Below are positions 1 to 4,573 of a stretch of 6,049 nt of DNA, piece by piece (within the stretch, counting starts at the first letter, position 1; every line of letters starts with the position of its first letter). The notes under the pieces are model-generated. The model had not been told where the DNA came from. It saw only the letters and a program-made list of their open reading frames with translations, and did not search any database. The position numbers and the translations under genes were made by a program. Source of the DNA: Acidobacteriaceae bacterium (GTDB lineage: Bacteria > Acidobacteriota > Terriglobia > Terriglobales > Acidobacteriaceae); contig PMTP01000144.1 in NCBI GenBank assembly GCA_003167305.1, positions 1 through 6,049 on the forward strand. The letters run 5' to 3'.

Positions 1-66
1 TCAGGGTTGTTCCCGGCCGTTCATTGTTTTCTTCCCCTTTTGTTCGTCCTTCATTCGCTCCTGAAC

Positions 67-129
67 CCTCTTCCTTTGCCCTACTCAAGACCATTGTGCG
101 CCCAGGGAAGTTAATTTTACGCAACCACC
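67..129. repeat. Direct repeat, copy 1 of 2 (~63 nt)
   Basis: This segment matches 211-274 at 57 of 63 positions, with one inserted base in the second copy. The longest identical block is 20 nt (TGCGCCCAGGGAAGTTAATT, starting at 97). The start-to-start distance is 144 nt, and the perfect hairpin at 175-200 lies between the copies. It is not a tandem array and has no visible ORF of its own. It could be part of a dispersed extragenic repeat or the remnant of a local duplication. Other copies elsewhere in the genome cannot be seen from this window. Confidence 0.85.
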
Positions 130-174
130 TGCGATGGGGCGGACGGCGCTTGCGCGCCACTGAGTTCGTGGTTT

Positions 175-200
175 CCCAGGTCCCAAAATCGGGACCTGGG
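175..200. repeat. Perfect 10-bp palindrome with 6-nt loop (REP-like hairpin)
   Basis: Left arm CCCAGGTCCC (175-184), loop AAAATC (185-190) and right arm GGGACCTGGG (191-200) form a perfect 10-bp stem. No T-run follows, so it is not a classical intrinsic terminator. The flank GGGGCACCCGGCG continues to the right. A degenerate relative with the same core (CCCAGG-TCYC ... GRGACCT-SGGG-ACCCG) occurs at 1787-1823. Two copies in two different intergenic regions of 6 kb suggest a dispersed extragenic palindromic family. Genome-wide copy number is not visible here. Confidence 0.75.
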
Positions 201-210
201 GCACCCGGCG

Positions 211-274
211 CCTCTTCCTTTGTCCTACTCAAAACCTATTATGCGCCCAGGGAAGTTAATTCTAAGTAACCACC
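211..274. repeat. Direct repeat, copy 2 of 2 (~64 nt)
   Basis: This is the second copy of the 67-129 repeat. It differs at six positions and has one extra T near 237. The extra base shifts the reading frame relative to copy 1, which argues that the repeat is non-coding. It begins ten bases after the right arm of the hairpin at 175-200. Confidence 0.85.
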
Positions 275-376
275 CGACGAACTCACTCAAGACGGATTCT
301 ATCGTGGAGCGGAGAGCGTAAAAAGCAGGGAATAGGAAAGAGAGTATAGCCGGTTTCTGGAAGGTTCGTGGACTCC

Positions 377-461
377 CACCCTTTTGCCAAGTAAGTGAAA
401 AGATAGGGAACTTACTTTGTTAGAAGGTTAAGATTTTGAAAACCTTAGGGTGTGCCACCCT
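377..461 (+). repeat. Nest of inverted repeats upstream of the glycosyltransferase gene
   Basis: Four self-complementary elements sit within 85 nt. Stem A is AAGTAAGT (389-396) with ACTTACTT (410-417), 8 bp and a 13-nt loop. Stem B is AAGGTT (424-429) with AACCTT (441-446), 6 bp. An outer pairing joins CACCCT (377-382) to AGGGTG (447-452) and would close A and B into a three-way junction. The same AGGGTG can instead pair with a second, identical CACCCT at 456-461 across a 3-nt loop (TGC). The element ends about 38 nt before the preferred ATG at 500. It could be a structured 5' leader with two exclusive states, or simply a palindromic repeat element. The base pairing is seen directly; any function is inferred. 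Confidence 0.55.
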
Positions 462-499
462 CAGCTAGCCATAACCGGGGTTTGTGCGAGACTAGGTGT

Positions 500-1714
500 A
501 TGAATGTTGCTCTTGTTTTGCGCGACGTGTTCCCGGTTTCCTGCTGGCTGGTGGCTCTGGTCTGGGCGGCTCAGGCGATTGCTGCGCTGCGCGGAATGTC
601 GCGGGTACAGGATTTGACGCAGATGGACGAGGGGACGCTGGCAAAGTCGAACGCAGCTGATGGGACATACGGGACGGCACCCGATCTCACTGTCATTGTG
701 CCAGCCTGCAATGAAGAAGAGTCGATTGAGACGACGCTTCGCTCGCTGCTTGGTTCGACAGGGTTAAGGCTTCAGATCATTGCAGTGAATGACCGCTCGA
801 CGGACCGGACGGGCGAGCGGATGGATGCGGTTGCGGCGGAGGCACGGGCAGCGGGCGGTCAGCACACGCTGGAGGTGATTCACAACAGTGCGCTGCCCGA
901 GGGGTGGGTGGGCAAACCGCACGCGTTGGAGTTGGCGTCAAAACGGGCGCGCGCGCCGTGGTTCTTGTTTACCGATGGCGATGTACGCTTCGACGAGCGG
1001 GCGCTTGCTTTGGCCTTGCAGTATGCATTGAAGGAGCAGGCCGACCACGTGGTGTTGAATCTGACCATGGACAGGATGAGCTGGGCGGAGAATGCTGTAC
1101 TCACGTCGGTTCTGGCGCTCTCGCAGTGGAACAACCGGATGTGGAAGGTAGCCGACCCCAAGGCGCGGGACTTCTTTGGGCAGGGCAGCTTCAACCTGAT
1201 CCGGCGCGAGGTCTTCGAGAAGCTGGGCGGTTTTGAGCCGCTACGCATGGAGGTGGTGGAAGACCTGCGCATGGGCTGGAGGATCAAGCGGGCTGGTTAT
1301 CGACAGCGGATCGTGGTGGGCGATGGGCTGGCGCGGATCAATTGGATGACTGGGCCGTTGGGAATTGTGGGACTGCTCGAAAAGAACGCGTTTGCCGTCT
1401 TCCGCTACCGGACTGGGCTGACGCTGGTGGCTCTGGTAGGCACTGCGGTGCAGATTGTTTTGCCACTGGCGGCACTGGCCAGCGGAGAATGGACTGCTGT
1501 GGCGGGAGGGATGATCTATCTGTCGATTGCGGCGAACTTTGCGGCTTACAAGCAGCAGCCGTGGCTAGCAATCTTCTATGCGCCGGCGATCGCAATTTTT
1601 ACCTTCGCGCTGGCGCGCTCAATGGTGCTTGCGCTTTGGCGAGATGGGGTAGTTTGGCGAGGGACGCACTATAAACTCGATGAACTGCGGGAGGCTGCGG
1701 GGCGAGGCTGGTAG
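500..1714 (+). CDS. Membrane-anchored family 2 glycosyltransferase (404 aa)
   Basis: This is a processive-type GT-A glycosyltransferase that would transfer a sugar from a nucleotide-activated donor to a lipid or lipid-linked acceptor at the cytoplasmic face of the inner membrane. A hydrophobic signal anchor (residues ~3-30) precedes the GT2 domain. Nucleotide-binding motif VPACNEEE starts at residue 67, LPEGWVGK at 132-139, the DxD metal-binding motif (FTDGD) at 157-161, GQGSFN near 227-232 and the catalytic-base motif VVEDLR around E254-D255. The C-terminus has three likely membrane segments (~305-327, 332-350, 355-380) and ends near WRGTHY. The LPxGWxGK signature resembles HpnB and CrtQ-type enzymes of hopanoid and carotenoid glycosylation, but neither is assured and the substrate is unknown. 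A GTG at 452 would add 16 residues. I prefer ATG 500 because residue 1 then begins the membrane anchor and the GTG lies inside a palindrome. Both starts have weak Shine-Dalgarno sequences. The gene appears monocistronic. Confidence 0.85.
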   Translation: MNVALVLRDVFPVSCWLVALVWAAQAIAALRGMSRVQDLTQMDEGTLAKSNAADGTYGTAPDLTVIVPACNEEESIETTLRSLLGSTGLRLQIIAVNDRSTDRTGERMDAVAAEARAAGGQHTLEVIHNSALPEGWVGKPHALELASKRARAPWFLFTDGDVRFDERALALALQYALKEQADHVVLNLTMDRMSWAENAVLTSVLALSQWNNRMWKVADPKARDFFGQGSFNLIRREVFEKLGGFEPLRMEVVEDLRMGWRIKRAGYRQRIVVGDGLARINWMTGPLGIVGLLEKNAFAVFRYRTGLTLVALVGTAVQIVLPLAALASGEWTAVAGGMIYLSIAANFAAYKQQPWLAIFYAPAIAIFTFALARSMVLALWRDGVVWRGTHYKLDELREAAGRGW

Positions 1715-1786
1715 GGGCTACTTGGCGGGCAGCGTTTCTTTAGTCAGCGGTTGGTCCATGTCTAAATAACCCGAAATAATTGGATG

Positions 1787-1823
1787 CCCCAGGGTCTCGT
1801 CTTTGGCATTCTGAGACCTCGGG
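1787..1823. repeat. Degenerate hairpin between convergent genes, same family as 175-200
   Basis: The left arm (1788-1798) and right arm (1813-1823) pair over 11 positions, with one A-C mismatch and one G-T pair, around a 14-nt loop. The core matches the hairpin at 175-200, including the ACCCG that follows the right arm. It lies in the 115-nt gap between the 3' ends of the glycosyltransferase and the RNase H gene, so it could act as a bidirectional, possibly Rho-assisted, transcript end. It lacks a T-run on either strand, so an intrinsic terminator is doubtful. The TAG stop of the RNase H gene starts seven bases to its right. Confidence 0.6.
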
Positions 1824-1829
1824 AACCCG

Positions 1830-2504
1830 CTATTCACGGACAATTTTGACGAAGATGCCGTCGGGGAGTTCGCCGCCCAATAGGTGGACTACGCCATCTT
1901 TTACGTAGCCTTCGAGGATTTGGCGGGCAGGTTTGGCGGACGGGTGTGGTGCAGGCCGGGGTGCGGCTGGACTGCTGACAGGCTGACTCGCTGGCTTGCT
2001 GACCTGCTGTCGGGCGGCTTCGAAGTCGGCTGGCTTGCCTACCTGCGGGATTGCCGACTTGCCCATGCCTCGATCCATCGCTTCGTTGGCGAGGCGGTCG
2101 GCTGTTTTGTTGCCGCCGCGCAGGGTGTGGCGCATTTCGAAGCTCTCGAGACGGCGGGAGAGCTTGCGGGCTTCCTCAAAGAGCGGGCGGAGGATGGGGC
2201 TCTTCACCGCGTACTTGCCCTGCATCTGCTTGACCATCAGCTCGGAGTCGGAGATGACGCGCAGGCGCTTCGCGCCGTGATCGATGGCCCAGCGTAACAC
2301 TCCCAAGAGGCCGGAGTACTCGGCGAAGTTGTTGGTCTGGATGCCGACGAACTCGCTCAACTCGGCCAGGACGCGGCCTTTGGCGTCTTCGATGACGGCG
2401 CCGTAGCCGGAGGGGCCGGGATTGCCGCGGGAACCGCCGTCGCAGTGGGCGGTGAGCCAGTCGGCGGAGTTGGCCGCGGGATCGGGGAAAAGAGTATCGT
2501 TCAT
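1830..2504 (-). CDS. Ribonuclease HI family protein with C-terminal extension (224 aa)
   Basis: RNase HI hydrolyses the RNA strand of RNA-DNA hybrids in the cytoplasm, acting on R-loops and replication primers. The RNase H fold spans residues ~16-148 with all four acidic catalytic residues in recognisable contexts: D22 in HCDGGSRGNPGPSGYG, E62 in TNNFAEY, D86 in ISDSELMVKQ and D136 in NKTADRLANEAMD. The NNFAEY pattern is typical of the archaeal/Bacillus-like HI type (as in the N-terminal domain of mycobacterial Rv2228c) rather than of E. coli RnhA. A linker rich in Pro, Ala and Ser (~156-195) contains two related KPA segments. It is followed by a ~28-residue tail (197-224) with the pattern G-Y-V-K-D-G-V-V ... 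LPDG-x-x-V-K-I. A normal single-domain HI is ~130-155 aa, so the last ~70 residues are extra. The ATG at 2502-2504 lacks a good Shine-Dalgarno. The gene is divergent from the sigma factor gene. Confidence 0.9.
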   Translation of the reverse strand: MNDTLFPDPAANSADWLTAHCDGGSRGNPGPSGYGAVIEDAKGRVLAELSEFVGIQTNNFAEYSGLLGVLRWAIDHGAKRLRVISDSELMVKQMQGKYAVKSPILRPLFEEARKLSRRLESFEMRHTLRGGNKTADRLANEAMDRGMGKSAIPQVGKPADFEAARQQVSKPASQPVSSPAAPRPAPHPSAKPARQILEGYVKDGVVHLLGGELPDGIFVKIVRE

Positions 2505-2801
2505 CGCTTTTTAGTGTAGCGGGTGGGCCTCTTGCGGCAGGGCCTACCGCCCTCGGCTCGTTCTCTCAGAAGGACAGTTCTAGTGAGGAAATGACAAGAT
2601 TCGGCGCCGGTTGATGATGCCACCATCAAGAACATCGATGCTTACCAACAGAAGCGCATCGCGTCTATCGCAGTGCGGAGACTCCCCAAACCCGGAGCGG
2701 ATTCGATGGCAACGGATGTGGTGATTTACCCGGTTTCCCCGGTTCGTGGACCGGCTGGCATGGTTTGGCCGGCGGCCCGGAGGGTACAATCCTCCTCAGG
2801 C
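2505..2801. other. Divergent intergenic region between RNase H and sigma factor genes
   Basis: This 297-nt gap separates the start codons of two divergent genes and should hold both promoters. The frame of the sigma factor is open leftwards to 2595 but has no ATG, GTG or TTG before the GTG at 2673, so part of this stretch could be an N-terminal extension or a decayed gene. On the minus strand TACACT (2518-2513) lies eight bases before the RNase H start and could be a -10 for a nearly leaderless transcript. I see no convincing -35 for it. A 6-bp inverted repeat (TTGATG 2611-2616, CATCAA 2624-2629, 7-nt loop) is also present. I find no convincing ECF-type -35/-10 pair, so autoregulation by the sigma factor is not evident from the sequence. 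Confidence 0.5.
2785..2790 (+). promoter_or_regulatory. Candidate -10 box (TACAAT) upstream of sigma factor gene
   Basis: TACAAT differs from the sigma-70 consensus TATAAT at one base and lies 11 nt before the ATG at 2802. It sits in the loop of a 5-bp inverted repeat (GGAGG 2779-2783, CCTCC 2791-2795). The upstream -35 region is poor. The best candidates, TTTGGC at 2764 or TTGGCC at 2765, give short spacers of 15 or 14 nt. If the box is used, the mRNA would start around 2797 and be almost leaderless. The start of the sigma protein is itself uncertain, so this remains tentative. Confidence 0.35.
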
Positions 2802-3434
2802 ATGGCTGCAACCAGGGCAAATAACGGGGCGAAGACCGCCGAGGAGCGGATGCAGGCGCGCGCGCCGGAGATGGAGCTGATCCGCGAGGCGCAGGCGGGC
2901 TCGCGGACGGCCTTCGACACGCTGGTCCGGCAGTATGAACAGCAGGTGCTCAGGCTGGCGCTGCACCTGACCGGGAGCGAGCACGACGCCGAGGACATTT
3001 TTCAGGAAGCGTTTTTGAAGGCTTACCGGTACATTGGGAATTTTCGCTTCGAATGTTCGTTTTACACGTGGATTTACCGAATTGTGACCAATCTTTGTCT
3101 GGACCAGATGCGGCGGCGCAAGACGCGGCGCGAGAGCAACACGGTGCTGGTGGACCACTCCGGGGACGAGTTTGACCTGCTGGCTTCGGTCTCGGACGAC
3201 CGGTCGTTTTCGAACCCGGCGAAGGAGCTGGAACGCAAGGCGCTGGGGGAGCGGATTCAATCGGCGCTGGAGAAGCTGACGCCGCGGGAGCGGATGGTTT
3301 TTGAATTGAAGCATTACCAGGGGCTGCGATTGCGGACGATTGGGGAGATGCTGAGCACCACGGAAGAGACCGCCAAGAATACGCTCTTCCGGGCAACGAA
3401 GAAGTTAAGAACACAGTTGGCGGGGTTGCGGTAA
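2802..3434 (+). CDS. ECF-type RNA polymerase sigma factor, RpoE-like (210 aa)
   Basis: This is an extracytoplasmic-function sigma factor that would direct core RNA polymerase to stress promoters. Region 2 spans residues ~38-108. It contains the conserved HDAEDIFQEAFLKAY segment (61-75), the aromatic FRFECSFYTWIYRI stretch for -10 melting (81-94) and a basic end (RRRKTRR, 104-110). A ~45-residue acidic linker follows. Region 4 (~152-208) contains LTPRERMVFELKHYQGL and the helix-turn-helix IGEMLSTTEETAKNTLFRATKKL for -35 recognition. There is no region 1 or 3, and the length is normal for ECF factors. I chose ATG 2802, which gives a short N-terminal lead. Alternatives are ATG 2850, preceded by GAGGAG but with only 3 nt spacing, and GTG 2673, which adds 43 residues of non-family sequence. 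The membrane-bound anti-sigma gene starts 88 nt downstream, which is the typical pairing for a sequestered sigma factor. Confidence 0.9.
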   Translation: MAATRANNGAKTAEERMQARAPEMELIREAQAGSRTAFDTLVRQYEQQVLRLALHLTGSEHDAEDIFQEAFLKAYRYIGNFRFECSFYTWIYRIVTNLCLDQMRRRKTRRESNTVLVDHSGDEFDLLASVSDDRSFSNPAKELERKALGERIQSALEKLTPRERMVFELKHYQGLRLRTIGEMLSTTEETAKNTLFRATKKLRTQLAGLR

Positions 3435-3508
3435 AAGCGCTGGTGGCATCTCTTCCGCATCCTGGAGGGAGCCGGATGGTTGGGCGCTGAAGGCAGTTTT
3501 TTGAGGCT

Positions 3509-3515
3509 GGAAGGA
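3509..3515 (+). promoter_or_regulatory. Ribosome binding site of the anti-sigma gene
   Basis: GGAAGGA ends seven bases before the ATG at 3523, a good Shine-Dalgarno sequence at normal spacing. It supports this start codon and independent translation of the second gene, despite the 88-nt gap after the sigma factor stop. Confidence 0.6.
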
Positions 3516-3522
3516 CGTAGCG

Positions 3523-4497
3523 ATGAATTGCGAAGTAGCACATGAGCGGATTGTGACGGCGGCTTATGGGGAGCTGGCCGACGAGCAGGCCCACGAGTTG
3601 GAGCGGCACCTGGGCGGCTGCCCGGAGTGCGTCAAGGAGCGGGAGCAACTGCTGGCGCTGAAGTTGCTGATGGATGCGCATCCGGCCGCCGAGCCGGAAG
3701 CGAACCTGATTGCGCGTGCGCGCATGCGCCTGGAAGAAGCGCTGGACGCGCTGCCGCCGTGGCGCTGGTATGAGCGTCTGGGCCAGCGGATGATGAATGG
3801 TTTCGCCAGCTTGCAGGCTGCGCCGGTGGCAGCTTGTCTGCTGCTGCTGGCGGGCGTGGGGGCGGGCTCACTGGGCGAATACAAGCTGGCCGGGAATCGC
3901 GCGGCTCATACAATGGCGGCGCGGGTGCAGGCTCAGCCGGCGCCGGCGGCGGGAGTCGCCGTGCCAGCGGAGATTGCCAGCATTTCCAGCATTGTGCGGC
4001 AACCGAACAGCCACATGGTGGAGGTGCGTTACAACCAGTTGGTGCCGCAGCGATTAGAGGGTTCGCTGGACGATCCGGCGATCCGGCAGTTGCTGATGCT
4101 GGCCAGCCAGAACTCGGCGTCGACGGGGGTGCGGGACGACTCGGTGGGATTGATGGCAGCCGAGTGCAAGGCCGGGCACAGCTGCAAGGCGGCGGGAATT
4201 CGCGATGCGCTGATGGTGGCGCTGCGCTACGACAAGAATGATGGCGTGCGCAAGAAGGCGCTGGAGGGTCTGGAGCCGTATGTGGCCGAGGATATGCGGG
4301 TGCGGGATGCGGTTCTGGAGGCGCTGATGAACGACTCCGACCCGCGGATTCGCACCGCCGCAATCAACATTCTGGAGCCGGTGGAGGGCGATACCAGCGT
4401 GCGGCAGGTGCTGCACTCGGTTGCCAATACGGACCGGAACCCGTACATCCGGACGGTTTCGCGGCAGGTTTTGGACAGCGTTCCGGAGATTCAATAA
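3523..4497 (+). CDS. Anti-sigma factor: zinc finger, one membrane span, HEAT repeats (324 aa)
   Basis: This is the likely inhibitor of the upstream ECF sigma factor. The N-terminus carries a ZAS/zf-HC2-type zinc-binding motif: C3 or H7 upstream, then H29-x3-C33-x2-C36 in ERHLGGCPEC. Residues ~38-95 are largely helical and charged. One hydrophobic span (~98-117) should anchor the protein with the zinc finger in the cytoplasm. After an Ala/Pro-rich stretch (~132-150), the exported part (~184-322) is built of four helical units of HEAT type. Recognisable examples are the segments beginning IRDALMVALRYDKNDGVRKK (227), DMRVRDAVLEALMNDSDPRI (257) and DTSVRQVLHS (290), each with the D-x-x-V/I-R pattern between paired helices. 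A Cx5C pair with an internal His (CKAGHSC, 215-221) interrupts the repeat region. Classical RseA-like proteins are ~200 aa, so the HEAT platform is an addition, presumably for protein binding or signal input. The binding partner is unknown. Confidence 0.85.
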   Translation: MNCEVAHERIVTAAYGELADEQAHELERHLGGCPECVKEREQLLALKLLMDAHPAAEPEANLIARARMRLEEALDALPPWRWYERLGQRMMNGFASLQAAPVAACLLLLAGVGAGSLGEYKLAGNRAAHTMAARVQAQPAPAAGVAVPAEIASISSIVRQPNSHMVEVRYNQLVPQRLEGSLDDPAIRQLLMLASQNSASTGVRDDSVGLMAAECKAGHSCKAAGIRDALMVALRYDKNDGVRKKALEGLEPYVAEDMRVRDAVLEALMNDSDPRIRTAAINILEPVEGDTSVRQVLHSVANTDRNPYIRTVSRQVLDSVPEIQ

Positions 4498-4561
4498 GTG
4501 GAATAACTCCCGTCGGCGATCGCATCGTCAAGAAAAGAGTGCGGGGCAGCCGGGATTCGTG

Positions 4562-4565
4562 GGAG
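4562..4565 (+). promoter_or_regulatory. Ribosome binding site deciding the PDZ protein start
   Basis: GGAG lies eight bases before the ATG at 4574, within a purine-rich run. Together with the signal peptide that begins at this ATG, it favours 4574 over upstream in-frame starts at 4421, which lies inside the anti-sigma gene, and 4559. Confidence 0.55.
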
Positions 4566-4573
4566 AAGAAGAG

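Larger units (their letters stand above)
1..499. other. Intergenic region without a convincing gene
   Basis: This ~500-nt stretch lies upstream of the glycosyltransferase gene. A frame is open from a TTG at 24 to 269, but it runs straight through both copies of a direct repeat and a perfect palindrome. The two repeat copies are not read in the same frame throughout, because copy 2 carries one extra base. I therefore see no selection for protein coding. The recognisable content is the direct repeat pair (67-129, 211-274), the hairpin at 175-200 and the palindrome nest at 377-461, all listed separately. An 8-nt inverted match (161-168 with 278-285) links the left flank of the hairpin to the right flank of repeat copy 2. 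I cannot point to a good sigma-70 promoter here. Confidence 0.7.

Noticed and set aside
1..24. Seven-codon minus-strand ORF (MNGREQP) with a purine-rich stretch upstream
   Set aside because: It is too short to distinguish from chance and sits at the window edge. No supporting context is visible.
24..269. An 81-codon frame beginning with TTG on the + strand
   Set aside because: It translates straight through two direct-repeat copies and a perfect palindrome, the frame relation between the repeat copies is broken by an indel, and it has no ribosome binding site or recognisable domain.
407..413. GGAACTT, identical to the -35 element of E. coli RpoE promoters
   Set aside because: No TCTGA-like -10 is found at 16-17 nt, and the bases are explained by the arm of the AAGTAAGT/ACTTACTT palindrome.
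452..499. GTG at 452 as start of the glycosyltransferase
   Set aside because: The codon lies inside the AGGGTG/CACCCT palindrome, the Shine-Dalgarno spacing is about one base, and the 16 added residues precede a natural membrane-anchor start at ATG 500. It cannot be excluded entirely.
1884..2297. Plus-strand frame opposite the RNase H gene (137 codons)
   Set aside because: The minus strand encodes all four RNase H catalytic acidic residues in order. The + frame has no motif.
2580..2789. A 69-codon minus-strand frame upstream of the RNase H gene
   Set aside because: It mirrors the open sigma-frame extension on the other strand, lacks a ribosome binding site and has no recognisable motif.
3435..3522. 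Weak CATCC/GGATG stem-loop (3458-3462 with 3474-3478) between the sigma and anti-sigma genes
   Set aside because: A 5-bp stem with an 11-nt loop and no T-run is not enough to call a terminator or regulatory structure.
2950..3681. Long antisense frame opposite the sigma and anti-sigma junction
   Set aside because: It spans two genes with clear family motifs on the + strand and has the low-complexity composition of a shadow frame.
3632..4363. Long antisense frame (243 codons) opposite the anti-sigma gene
   Set aside because: Its composition is extreme (Pro, Ala, Ser and Arg rich), as expected for the complement of a GC-rich gene. The + strand frame has clear zinc-finger and HEAT features.
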